64,000 bases of DNA. Source: Catenulispora pinisilvae (GTDB lineage: Bacteria; Actinomycetota; Actinomycetes; Streptomycetales; Catenulisporaceae). The stretch covers positions 1 through 64,000 of the forward strand of contig NZ_JAAFZA010000023.1 in NCBI RefSeq assembly GCF_015356865.1, read 5' to 3'. Shown in pieces: positions 34,738 to 43,011 of this stretch. A program made the translations under genes and the position numbers. Under the pieces are notes generated by a model. It saw nothing but the letters and a program-made list of their open reading frames with translations, was not told the DNA's origin and searched no databases. Within the stretch, counting starts at the first letter, position 1. The number at the start of each line of letters is the position of its first letter.

Positions 34738-35102
34738 GAGGCACCTGAGGTCGCGGCGTGGCCGGAGGACGTGGTGCTGCTTGATGAAGACGACGAAGAC
34801 GACGAAGACGAGGAGGACGACGAGGGCGAGCTGGTAGCAGTGCTGCCTGATCCGCTCGTGGTCCCCGTGGTCCCCGTGGTGCCTGTGGTGCTCGGCGCCG
34901 ACGTCGACGGTTGCAGCCCAGAGCCGGACGACGAGCCGGTACCCGTGCCCGATGTGGCACCCGAGGCCGGTGTGGCGCCCGAGCCCGAGTGCGCCCGAGG
35001 CACGGTCGCGGCGATCGCCACCCCGCCGGCCACGCTCGCGGCGGTCACGGTCCAGGTCACGGCGGATATTCGGACAAGCCTGCGACGCGCTTCACGCTCC
35101 AT
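34734..35102 (-). CDS. Membrane-anchored Ser/Thr-rich protein; possible truncated FMN-binding partner
   Basis: 122 residues from the ATG at 35100-35102. A basic N-terminus and one hydrophobic segment (ISAVTWTVTAASVAGGVAIA) are followed by Gly/Ser/Thr-rich sequence and a run of about 15 Ser (encoded by a GTCGTC/GTCTTC microsatellite), ending SSGHAATSGAS. In related actinobacterial loci the first gene next to apbE encodes a similar anchor and Ser-rich linker followed by an FMN_bind domain. Here the chain stops at the end of the linker and the stop overlaps the apbE start, so there is no room for the domain. This reading is inference from locus architecture. Confidence 0.6.
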   Translation of the reverse strand: MEREARRRLVRISAVTWTVTAASVAGGVAIAATVPRAHSGSGATPASGATSGTGTGSSSGSGLQPSTSAPSTTGTTGTTGTTSGSGSTATSSPSSSSSSSSSSSSSSSSTTSSGHAATSGAS

Positions 35103-35203
35103 GTCGACACCTCCACAATGGCTGAATGGATCGCCATCCACCGTGGTCCGGCTCGGTGAGAGAGTGATGAGGCGCGGATCAATATCGACTTTGAGAGTCG
35201 CGC

Positions 35204-35635
35204 TCAAGCGCCGGTTGCACTCTCGGGGGTCGACATCGTCCCACCGCCCCGACCGTCAAACCGCTCCTGAGCGGCAAGCACATCCGTCGTGTGCTGCATC
35301 GACCACTCCGTGAGCCCCTTCAACGGCTCCCGCAGCGTCTGCCCCAGCGCCGTCAGCTCGTACTCCACCCGTACCGGCACCTCAGCGTGAACCGTGCGCA
35401 GCACCAAGCCGTCGCGTTCCAGGGCGCGGAGGGTCTGGGTCAGCATCTTCTCGCTGACGCCCTCAAGGCGCTTGCGGAGCTGCGTGAAGCGGGCGGTGCC
35501 ATGTTGGGCGAGTTCGCCGAGAACGAGGATGGACCACTTGTCGCCGATGCGGTCCAAAAGGTTGCGGGAGGGGCAGCCGCGTTCGTAGGGGTCCCAGGAT
35601 CGTGTTGCCTCGGTCACGGCCGTTATGGGTGCCAT
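35204..35635 (-). CDS. HxlR-family transcriptional regulator
   Basis: 143 residues from the ATG at 35633-35635, preceded by GAGGTGA. The family signature CPSRNLLDRIGDKWSILVLG is followed by a winged helix (FTQLRKRLEGVSEKMLTQTL and YELTALGQTLREPL). The N-terminal Cys before the HTH is the redox-reactive position in several HxlR/QorR-like sensors. It is divergent from the NmrA-like gene, which resembles quinone-reductase or NADPH-sensing proteins, so it is likely to control that operon in response to electrophiles or redox state. Confidence 0.88.
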   Translation of the reverse strand: MAPITAVTEATRSWDPYERGCPSRNLLDRIGDKWSILVLGELAQHGTARFTQLRKRLEGVSEKMLTQTLRALERDGLVLRTVHAEVPVRVEYELTALGQTLREPLKGLTEWSMQHTTDVLAAQERFDGRGGGTMSTPESATGA

Positions 35636-35662
35636 CGGGCTCACCTCTTCTCTTTCCGGCGG

Positions 35663-35689
35663 GTGGCTACCTTACCAAAAAGTGGCTAC
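35663..35689. promoter_or_regulatory. Direct-repeat site between hxlR-type and NmrA-like genes
   Basis: GTGGCTAC occurs at 35663-35670 and again at 35682-35689, 19 bases apart, flanking TTACCAAAAA. Its position in the divergent spacer makes it a candidate binding site for the HxlR protein. Confidence 0.4.
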
Positions 35690-35762
35690 TTCCCAGCGGT
35701 TAGCTGCCAGGTCAGCATGGGGGCGTGCCGCGGGAGGCCGCGGCGGAAACGAGGATTCGTTC

Positions 35763-36623
35763 ATGTCCATCGTCGTTACCGGGGCCACCGGGCAGTTGGG
35801 CCGGCTCGTCGTCGAGGCGTTGCTCAGGCGTGGGGTGCCGGCCGCGCGGATCGTCGCCACCGGACGCGATACGGCCGGGATCAAGGATCTGGCCGATCGT
35901 GGGGTGGTGGTGCGGCGGGCCGATTTCGGTGACGCGGCCAGTCTCGCGTCGGCGTTCGCCGGGGCCGAGAAGCTGCTGCTGATCTCGGCCTCCATCCCGG
36001 TGGAGGAACGCCTGGCCAACCATCGGCGGGCCATCGATGCCGCGCAGACCGCGGGTGTGTCGCTGGTGGCGTACACGAGCATGACCCGCGCCGACACCAC
36101 CGCCACGATCATCGGCGCCACCCATCGCGCGACCGAGGAGTACCTGCGCGAGCGCGCGGTTCCCAGTGTGCTGCTGCGCAACGGCTGGTACCTGGAGAAC
36201 TACACCTCCCAGCTGCCCGTGGTGCTCCAGCACGGCGCGTTCATCGGGGCCACGGGCGCCGGCCGGATCAGCGCGGCGTCCCGTGCCGACTACGCCGAGG
36301 CCGCCGCTCTGGTCCTGAGCACGGAAGGGCACGTCGGCAAGGTGTACGAGCTCGCCGGCGACGAGGCGTTCACCCTGGCCGAACTCGCCGCGGCCGTCGC
36401 CGACCGCACCGGCCGGCCGATCGCCTACACCGATCTGCCGGCCGAGCAGCTCGCGGCGGCGTTGGCCGGCGCGGGCGTGCCCGCCGACGTGGCGCACGCC
36501 CTCGCCGACGCCGACCTCGGGCTGGGCCGCGGCGAGCTGTTCAGCGACTCCGGCGAGCTGAGCCGACTGATCGGACGGCCCACGACCACCCTGGCGGCCG
36601 CTCTCGACGAGGCGCTGCGGTGA
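35763..36623 (+). CDS. NmrA-like NAD(P)-binding SDR (QorB type)
   Basis: 286 residues. MSIVVTGATGQLGRLVVEAL gives the Rossmann motif at 7-13, then KLLLISASIP and VAYTSMTRAD segments of the NmrA/QorB group, without the YxxxK dyad of classical SDRs. The ATG lies close to the HxlR-type divergent promoter. QorB-like proteins reduce quinones or bind NADPH as redox sensors. The next gene overlaps its stop, so the two are co-translated. Confidence 0.85.
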   Translation: MSIVVTGATGQLGRLVVEALLRRGVPAARIVATGRDTAGIKDLADRGVVVRRADFGDAASLASAFAGAEKLLLISASIPVEERLANHRRAIDAAQTAGVSLVAYTSMTRADTTATIIGATHRATEEYLRERAVPSVLLRNGWYLENYTSQLPVVLQHGAFIGATGAGRISAASRADYAEAAALVLSTEGHVGKVYELAGDEAFTLAELAAAVADRTGRPIAYTDLPAEQLAAALAGAGVPADVAHALADADLGLGRGELFSDSGELSRLIGRPTTTLAAALDEALR

Positions 36624-37609
36624 TGATGCGACGCACCCTGGTGACCCTTGCCACGACGACGGTCGCCCTAGCCGCCGTCACGATCCCGGCCACAGCCGCC
36701 ACAACTCCCACAGCTCCCACAACGGCGGCAGGCCAAAAGCATAAACAGGGTCCTTATACGATCACCATCGACGGCGCCAACGCCTTCCCCGAAAGCGTCG
36801 CGACCGACAACGCCTACACATACACCGGCAGCATCGATGACGGCACCGTCTACCGCGGCCGTCTTGGCGCGCAGACGCTCGAACCCTTCCTCCCGGCTGG
36901 CACAGACGGCCGCACCCAAGTCACCGGCATCAAAGTCGCCGGTGACCGACTCCTGGTCGCCGGGGCCTTCACCGGCCGCTTCTTCATCTACACCAAGACC
37001 GGCAAGCTCGTAGCCTCCTACACCGTCCCCGACACCGGCGAGAAGACCCTCGTCAACGACGAAGCAGTGACGCCCGACGGAGACGTCTACATCACCGACT
37101 CCTTCCGCGCCGTGGTCTACCGCATCCCGGCGGCCGAGGTCCACGCCCCGGCCACCGGACGCCACCGCACCCTGCAGGTCGCCTACCACCTGCCGGACTA
37201 CGTGGCCGGCACGTCCAACGGCAACGGCATCGTCGCCACTCCGGACGGCAGGTCCCTGATCATCGGCTACTGGTCCACCGGCGCCCTCTATCGTCTGACC
37301 CTGGCCACCGGCGCGGTCCGCAAGATCGACGCGCCGCCGCTGACGAGCGACGACGGAATCGCGCTGCGCGGCGACACCCTCTACATCGCACGTTCCGTGA
37401 ACAACGAGATCGCCACCGTGCGGCTGTCCCACCACGACACCCGCGCCGCGATCGTCTCCGAACGCACCTACCCGGGCGCCGATACCACCACGGGTGTCGC
37501 GGTCAGCGGGGATCGGTTGCTGGTGACCAACTCCCAGATGGACACCTACCTCTACGGCGCTCCGCTGACCAGCCCGGTCTTCACCGTGGAGAACCTGCCG
37601 CTGGAGTGA
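36620..37609 (+). CDS. Secreted SMP-30/gluconolactonase-like beta-propeller
   Basis: 329 residues. The start GTG (36620) or ATG (36623) overlaps the NmrA-like stop. A signal peptide (MMMRRTLVTLATTTVALAAV... to ATAAT) and a Thr/Pro/Ala linker precede repeated propeller blades (VTPDGDVYITDSFRAVVYRI, IVATPDGRSLIIGYWSTGAL, IALRGDTLYIARSVNNEIAT). NDEA and NGNG are at the places where SMP-30 proteins bind a metal. It probably acts outside the cell as a lactonase-like or purely structural propeller. It lies in an operon with a redox-type SDR. Confidence 0.75.
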   Translation: MMMRRTLVTLATTTVALAAVTIPATAATTPTAPTTAAGQKHKQGPYTITIDGANAFPESVATDNAYTYTGSIDDGTVYRGRLGAQTLEPFLPAGTDGRTQVTGIKVAGDRLLVAGAFTGRFFIYTKTGKLVASYTVPDTGEKTLVNDEAVTPDGDVYITDSFRAVVYRIPAAEVHAPATGRHRTLQVAYHLPDYVAGTSNGNGIVATPDGRSLIIGYWSTGALYRLTLATGAVRKIDAPPLTSDDGIALRGDTLYIARSVNNEIATVRLSHHDTRAAIVSERTYPGADTTTGVAVSGDRLLVTNSQMDTYLYGAPLTSPVFTVENLPLE

Positions 37610-37678
37610 TGGAACAAGTTGGTCGGTCCGGGTCGGCCCAGGTCGGCCCGGGCCGGGGTGGGCCCGCGCGCCCCGGCC

Positions 37679-38392
37679 TCAGCCCTTGACCAACGCCCCA
37701 GCGCGAAGCCGCAGCACCTCATCGGCGGCTGCGGCCACCTCCCGCGAGTGCGTCACGACGATGACGCACTTCCCCTCCTCATGAGCCAGCGCCCGGAACA
37801 CCGTGACGATCTCCGTCGCGGTGTCCTGATCCAGGCTCCCGGTCGGCTCGTCGGCGAACAGCACATCGACCTCGCAGGCCAGCGCCCGGGCGATGGCCAC
37901 CCGCTGCTGCTGGCCGCCGGACAGTTGCAGGGTCCTGCGATGCTGGTCCACCGGCTCGACCCCCAGCCGGGTCAGGATCTGCTCCGCCCGCTGCTTCTTC
38001 CGGCCTCCGCGTGCTCCGGTGATCTCCATCGCGGACACCACGTTCTGGACCGCCGTCATGTAATTCAGCAGGTTGAGATTCTGGAACACGGTCGCGACGT
38101 GCCGGTTGCGGTACCGCCCCAGCCCGAGTTCGGCGACGTCGTCGCCCCGGAACCGGACCTTCCCGGAGACCGGCGTGTCCAGCCCGCTGGCCAGCGCCAG
38201 CAACGTGGTCTTGCCGCTGCCGGACGGTCCGACGACGGCATACATCCGTCCGGACTGGAACGAGTGGCTCACGTTCTTCAGGATGATGCGCTTCCGGCCG
38301 CCGGAAGCGTAGGAGTGGGAGACGCCGGCGAGTTGCAGCACCGGGGTCTTCGTCGCCTTCTCGTCAGTGGCCGCGGCGGTCATGTCAGTCAC
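37679..38392 (-). CDS. ABC transporter ATP-binding protein (MacB/LolD type), second system
   Basis: 237 residues. Walker A GPSGSGKTT (near 52), signature LSGGQQQR, Walker B DVLFADEPT and switch His in VVTHSREV. It is closely similar to the ATPase at 9355 over the core (RYRNRH..TVFQ.LNLL.YMTA.QNV) but lacks that protein's Asp/Ala extension. The start is one base after the permease stop, so the pair is co-translated. Confidence 0.92.
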   Translation of the reverse strand: MTDMTAAATDEKATKTPVLQLAGVSHSYASGGRKRIILKNVSHSFQSGRMYAVVGPSGSGKTTLLALASGLDTPVSGKVRFRGDDVAELGLGRYRNRHVATVFQNLNLLNYMTAVQNVVSAMEITGARGGRKKQRAEQILTRLGVEPVDQHRRTLQLSGGQQQRVAIARALACEVDVLFADEPTGSLDQDTATEIVTVFRALAHEEGKCVIVVTHSREVAAAADEVLRLRAGALVKG

Positions 38393-38393
38393 G

Positions 38394-39827
38394 TCAGTCG
38401 CCCTTCGTCAGGATCTCGCGGGGGTTCAGGCGCAGCACGGCGATGCCCGGGATGAGCGTGGCCGCGGCGGCGATGCCCAGGCCGGCGGCGCCGATCCGGG
38501 CGATGTCGGAGGAGCTGACGCGGACGTCGAGCTTGCTGATCGGCGTGACGGTCGGGGTGTCGGAGCCGGAGCCGGACGAGGAGGCGCCGAGGACGTTGGA
38601 GTGGTCCGGGGTGTTGTCCTTGGGCGCGTTCTCCGCCGAGGACACCTCGCCGGCCAGCATGTGGTTCCCCACGCTCCGGGACAGGACGGTGCTGATCGCG
38701 GTCGCGCCGGCGATGGCGAGCACCGCGCAGGCGAAGACCTCGACCAGGTGCTGACCCAGCAACCGCGGCTTCTTCTCGCCCATCGACAGCAGGACGCCCA
38801 TCTCCTTGCGCCGCTCGCGCAGCGAGAAGGCGACGATCAGACCGAGGATCACCGTGCCGCCGATGGACACCAGCCACACCGTGACCGTGGCGAAGCCGGC
38901 GGTCTTGGTGATCGGCCCGACCAGCGTCTGGTACTCCTTGTCGTTGATCGACAACGGGAAGATCGACAGGTCCGCGCCGGCCGCGGTGGCGTCCGCCTTG
39001 AGCCGCCCGAGGTCGGCCGGGTCGGCCAGGGTGAACGTGGCCTGATTCACCACGCCGTCGCCGGTCTTGCCCAGGAGTGTGGAGGCCCCGGCGGCGGTGA
39101 AGTAGAGCTGGTTGCCCGGGTCGAGCATGGCCGGGACGTTCTGGCCGGTGGCGGAGGCCTTGTCGCTGCTGTAGATGCCGACGACGGTGTAGGGGAACTC
39201 CTTGGTGTGGTCCAGGGCCGGGTCGAGCTCACCGATCTTGAAGTGGACCTTGGCGCCGACCTTGAGATGGTTCGCGTCGGCCAGCCGCTTCTCGATGACC
39301 ACCCCGTCGGCCGGCGAGTCCGGACCGATGCCGGTGCCGGCGATGAGCTTGGAGTCGCCGTTGCGGAAGTCCTGCACGGCGTTCAGGTCGCGCACCCCGT
39401 CGCCCTGGAAGAAGTCGACGCCGACGCCGCCGCTGCTCTGGGCGCCGGGCGGCTGGTAGAGCTTGATGTCCGAGGACGGCGCGGCGCCGCCCTGGGTGGT
39501 GTAGTTGCACTGGACCACGACCGGGGACTTGCAGATCTTGTCGACCAGATCGATGTGCAGATCGCCGTTCGGCCCGATCAGACCGGGACTCTGGCCATTG
39601 GCGGGCGTGCCGCCTTTTCCGGAGTTCATGAGCGCGTTCAGATCCAGCTGCATCGTCACCACCGCGCCCACGGACTTCTTCGCCCCGTCGGCGGCCCTTG
39701 CCGCCGCCGACTGGATCAGGAACCCGGACAGCACCAGCGTGCAGACGACGAAGAACAGCCCGGTGAGCATCAGGGTTTTGATCACATGCGCTCGGAGTCG
39801 CCACCAGGCGCGTTTGAGGAAGTTCAC
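38394..39827 (-). CDS. ABC transporter permease, FtsX/MacB-like, second system
   Basis: 477 residues from a GTG at 39825-39827. MNFLKRAWWRLRAHVIKTL resembles the MNFVKRA starts of the permeases at 6623 and 7957. TM1, a large outer MacB-like domain and three terminal helices follow, with the shared loop RRKEMGVLLSMGEKKPRLL. Here one permease, not two, accompanies the ATPase, so it would act as a homodimer. It is divergent from the response regulator at 39970 across a 142-base spacer that has two CACATACG repeats near 39930-39950. Confidence 0.9.
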   Translation of the reverse strand: MNFLKRAWWRLRAHVIKTLMLTGLFFVVCTLVLSGFLIQSAAARAADGAKKSVGAVVTMQLDLNALMNSGKGGTPANGQSPGLIGPNGDLHIDLVDKICKSPVVVQCNYTTQGGAAPSSDIKLYQPPGAQSSGGVGVDFFQGDGVRDLNAVQDFRNGDSKLIAGTGIGPDSPADGVVIEKRLADANHLKVGAKVHFKIGELDPALDHTKEFPYTVVGIYSSDKASATGQNVPAMLDPGNQLYFTAAGASTLLGKTGDGVVNQATFTLADPADLGRLKADATAAGADLSIFPLSINDKEYQTLVGPITKTAGFATVTVWLVSIGGTVILGLIVAFSLRERRKEMGVLLSMGEKKPRLLGQHLVEVFACAVLAIAGATAISTVLSRSVGNHMLAGEVSSAENAPKDNTPDHSNVLGASSSGSGSDTPTVTPISKLDVRVSSSDIARIGAAGLGIAAAATLIPGIAVLRLNPREILTKGD

Positions 39828-39969
39828 AGGTGCAGCCCTTCAGTCGGTATCGGTGGCAAGCCGTGAACTACGCTAGGCAGCTCGGGATGTGAGCCGTATT
39901 TGCCGGCTGAACATATGTCGCCGGAGTTCCACATACGCCTCACATACGCAAAGCTGTAAAGGTAATCAG

Positions 39970-40632
39970 GTGCGAGTTCTGGTCGTTGAAGACGAGGAAT
40001 ATCTGGCGCGGGTCCTGGAGATCGGACTGCGCCGCGAAGCGATGACGGTCGACGTGGAACACGACGGCGCGCGGGCCCTGGCCCGGCTGGCGGTCCGGGA
40101 CTACGACGCCGTGGTCCTGGACCGCGACCTGCCGGGTCTGCACGGCGACGAGGTCTGCCGACGGCTGGTCGGCATGGACCCCGGCTGCCGGATCCTCATG
40201 CTCACCGCCGCCGGCCGGCTCGGGGACAAGGTCGAGGGCCTGGGCCTGGGCGCCGACGACTACCTGACCAAGCCGTTCGACTTCCCGGAGCTCGTGGCCC
40301 GGCTGCGGGCCCTCTACCGCCGCGGCCCGGTCCTGCACGCGCCGGTCCTGGCCTTCGAGGACCTGGCCTTCGACACCCACCGGCGGCACGTCACCCGGGC
40401 CGGTGCCGAGATCCGGCTGGCGCCGAAGGAGCTGGCGGTGCTGGAGTTGCTGCTGCGGGCCGACCGGGGCGTCGTCACCACCGAGCAGCTGCTCGACAAC
40501 GCGTGGGACGAGCTCACCGACCCCGGCCCGAACGCCGTCCGGCTGGTCGTGCACACCTTGCGCAAGAAGCTCGGCGAGCCGCAGCTGGTCCAGACGGTCG
40601 TGAACGCCGGCTACCGGATGGGGCTGTCATGA
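39970..40632 (+). CDS. OmpR-family response regulator, second system
   Basis: 220 residues from a GTG at 39970. Receiver: acidic ED near 7-8, phospho-Asp51 in VVLDRDLPGLHG, switch Lys in YLTKPFDF; then winged helix (LAPKELAVLELLLRADRG, VVHTLRKKLGEPQLVQ). The length, start peptide and central segments match the regulator at 5814. The downstream kinase start overlaps its stop as ATGA. It probably controls the divergent ABC operon. Confidence 0.92.
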   Translation: MRVLVVEDEEYLARVLEIGLRREAMTVDVEHDGARALARLAVRDYDAVVLDRDLPGLHGDEVCRRLVGMDPGCRILMLTAAGRLGDKVEGLGLGADDYLTKPFDFPELVARLRALYRRGPVLHAPVLAFEDLAFDTHRRHVTRAGAEIRLAPKELAVLELLLRADRGVVTTEQLLDNAWDELTDPGPNAVRLVVHTLRKKLGEPQLVQTVVNAGYRMGLS

Positions 40633-41915
40633 GAGCCGCCATCCGAACTCCGGGCCGCGCTCCCGGCCGAGCCCCGGGCCGAACGCCACGCCAAGCTTCG
40701 GGCCAAGCGCCGCGCCGAACCCCGGGCCGAGCTCCCGGCCGAGCCCCGGGCCGGGTCCCGCGTCACCGGACGCTGAGCATCCACGCCCGCCTGTTCGCCG
40801 GCTTCGGCGGCACGCTGGGCGTCTCGGCCGCGCTGATGGTCGCGATCATCTATCTCGGAATCCGGTACGTGCCCTCTTACGACCTGAAGCCCGGCCTGCC
40901 GGTGTCGGACGTGCAGCGAAGCACCACGATCGTGATGCCCCAGAACACGATCCTGCTCCCGCACGCGGCCGCGATCAGCACCAAGCAGGACGTCTGGTCG
41001 GCGGTGCTCGTCACCTCGATCGCCGCCCTGCTCGTGGTGACCACCGTCGGCCTCGGGGCCGGGTGGGTCCTGTCCCGGCGGCTGCTGGCCCCGATCCACG
41101 CCATAGGCGAGGCCGCGAGCCGGGCGGCCGACGGCCACCTGCACGACCGGATCAACGCCTCCGGCCCGCCGGACGAGTTGAAGCGGCTGGCCGACACCTT
41201 CGACACGATGCTGGCCCGGCTGGAGGAGTCGTTCGCGGCGCATCAGCGGTTCGCGGCGACCGCGTCACATGAACTGCTCACCCCGCTGGCGACGACGCGG
41301 GCGATCCTTCAGGTCGCCGAGACCGACGTCAGCGGCGAGGAGCTGGCCGAACTGGCCCCGATGCTGCGGGCCACCAACGAGCGCAGCATCGCCGTCGTCA
41401 CCGCGCTGCTCCAGCTCGCGGCCACCGACCGGATGGTCCCGGACCCCATCCCCGTCGACCTCAACGCCCTCGTCGCCGAGACCGTCGCCGAACGCCGGGA
41501 TACCGCTTCCGCGCGGCGGATCAGCGTCGGTGTCGACCTGGAGCCGGAATGCCCGGTGCCGGGGAACGCGGCGCTGTTGCGGCAACTGATCGCGAACCTG
41601 CTGAACAACGCGCTGGCCTACAACGTCGAGGGCGGCCGGGTCAGTGTGAAGGTGGATCTGCGGGGCGGCGATGCCGTGCTCACGGTCGCGAACACCGGGC
41701 CGCAGATCGCGCCCGACTCCGTTGAGCGCCTGTTCGAGCCGTTTCAGCGGGCCCAGCCGCGGGTCGGCAGCGATCGCTCCGGGCACGGTCTCGGGTTGGC
41801 CATCGTGCGGTCGGTCGCGAAGGCGCACGGTGGTGGTGCGACGGCGACGGCCAACCCGGATGGCGGGCTCGCGGTACACGTCACGGTTCCGGTGCGTCGA
41901 GTGGCAGGGCACTGA
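40629..41915 (+). CDS. Sensor histidine kinase with Arg-Pro-Gly-Ala repeat N-terminus
   Basis: 428 residues. The cytoplasmic N-terminus (about 5-45) is a run of PGRAPGR repeats encoded by a CCGGGCCGAGCC-type tandem repeat at 40650-40760. Then TM1 (about 58-82), a short outer loop, TM2 (about 120-145), HAMP, HisKA H-box TASHELLTPLATT, and HATPase_c with NLLNNALAYN and GHGLGLAIVRS. Apart from the repeat it parallels the kinase at 4558. It is coupled to the regulator by ATGA overlap. The basic repeat may bind membrane lipids or simply be a tolerated expansion. Confidence 0.9.
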   Translation: MRAAIRTPGRAPGRAPGRTPRQASGQAPRRTPGRAPGRAPGRVPRHRTLSIHARLFAGFGGTLGVSAALMVAIIYLGIRYVPSYDLKPGLPVSDVQRSTTIVMPQNTILLPHAAAISTKQDVWSAVLVTSIAALLVVTTVGLGAGWVLSRRLLAPIHAIGEAASRAADGHLHDRINASGPPDELKRLADTFDTMLARLEESFAAHQRFAATASHELLTPLATTRAILQVAETDVSGEELAELAPMLRATNERSIAVVTALLQLAATDRMVPDPIPVDLNALVAETVAERRDTASARRISVGVDLEPECPVPGNAALLRQLIANLLNNALAYNVEGGRVSVKVDLRGGDAVLTVANTGPQIAPDSVERLFEPFQRAQPRVGSDRSGHGLGLAIVRSVAKAHGGGATATANPDGGLAVHVTVPVRRVAGH

Positions 41916-41921
41916 GTAGCC

Positions 41922-42830
41922 TCACCAGCTGCCTTGGAAGAAGGCGAGGAGCGCGGGCGCCGGATCGGCCGTCGTGGCGATGTTCGCCGCGGCGATGACG
42001 AGCACGGCGAGGGACGACAGTGTGAAGACGATCCCGAACCACACCATGCCGCGTTGCGCTCGGTGCTTCCAGGACAGCACGCTCAGCGCGATGAGGATGA
42101 CCGCGATGAGCGACGCCGCCACGGCCACCACCGCGTGATAGGCGCCGAAGTCGTCGACCATCACCTTCACGGCGGGAGCGGGCTGGCCGCCCTGGTTCGG
42201 GTAGTGCGCCAGGTGCTCTCTGATCTGGACGACCGCGGTGGCGAGGTCTCCGTGCGGTGCGCCGGTCGGCAGCATCGACAGCAGCGAGGAGAACGGCGCC
42301 AGCGCGCCTTGGATGTTGGCCATCGCCAAAGCCGCGGCGACCAGCGCGAGTACCGCCACGAGGGCTCCGGCCGGTCGTCGCAGCAGAACACTGATGACGA
42401 CGAGGACGACCAGCAGCGCCGACGCGGCCGCGGCCTTGACGACGTGGTAGCGGGACCAGTAGTCGACGATGCTTTGCATGCCGGCGGGGAAGCGCGGGTC
42501 GCCGGAGTTCCAGTACCCGACGAACGCCTTGCCGAAGGCGTTGCTGAGCGCCTGCTCACTGCCGAAGTCGCCGTGCGGCCCGGTCGCCGCCGCGAGCGGG
42601 GCGGGAGCCAGGACGAAGGCGGCGATGAGGGCGAGGGCGGTGGCGGCGAGCGCGGCCAGGGCCCAGGCCGGGGCGCTCGCCGGTGGGCGGGATCCGGCCG
42701 GCTGGCGTCGCCTTCGGGACTGGGACTGGGACTGGGATTGGGATTGGGACTGGTGGCGTTGGGTCTGATCGCCTGACTGACTGCGGGCCGGAATGTATGC
42801 GGGATTGGAGGCTTCGGACGCTGAGGTCAT
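41922..42830 (-). CDS. Hypothetical multi-pass membrane protein
   Basis: 302 residues from the ATG at 42828-42830. The N-terminal cytoplasmic part contains a Ser-Gln repeat (SQSQSQSQSQS) from a GGGACT/GGGATT microsatellite at 42715-42755. About five hydrophobic helices follow (for example ALAATALALIAAFVLAPAPL, LLVVLVVISVLL, VAVAASLIAVILIALSVLSW, FTLSSLAVLVIAAANI), separated by two loops that look alike (FGSEQALSNAFGKAFVGYWN and DLATAVVQIREHLAHYPNQG). No family recognised. It converges on the histidine kinase with only six bases between the stops. Confidence 0.65.
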   Translation of the reverse strand: MTSASEASNPAYIPARSQSGDQTQRHQSQSQSQSQSQSRRRRQPAGSRPPASAPAWALAALAATALALIAAFVLAPAPLAAATGPHGDFGSEQALSNAFGKAFVGYWNSGDPRFPAGMQSIVDYWSRYHVVKAAAASALLVVLVVISVLLRRPAGALVAVLALVAAALAMANIQGALAPFSSLLSMLPTGAPHGDLATAVVQIREHLAHYPNQGGQPAPAVKVMVDDFGAYHAVVAVAASLIAVILIALSVLSWKHRAQRGMVWFGIVFTLSSLAVLVIAAANIATTADPAPALLAFFQGSW

Positions 42831-42921
42831 GCAGTCAACGGTTCCGTAGCCGCGCGGTGGGGTCAGCGGGGTACGCCGGACACTTGAAGGTGTGGCTGGC
42901 CATACCCTTCGGCGCCTTTCG

Positions 42922-43011
42922 GCGTTCAGGAACACTCAGGCGTTCAGGAACGCTCAGGCGTTCAGGAACGCTCAGGCGTTCAGAAACGCTCAGGCATTCA
43001 GAAACGCTCAG
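42922..43011. repeat. Five 18-bp tandem repeats at the 3' end of the LuxR-type regulator
   Basis: The unit GCGTTCAGGAACGCTCAG is repeated five times with a few changes. A sixth partial copy forms the last codons of the regulator gene, and each unit contains the sense of its Leu-Asn-Ala-stop end. GCGTTC pairs with GAACGC within each unit, so the array is a row of small hairpins that could act as a terminator. Confidence 0.85.

Noticed and set aside
42922-43011. CRISPR array
   Set aside because: Units are only 18 bp with no unique spacers and lie over a gene's stop codon.
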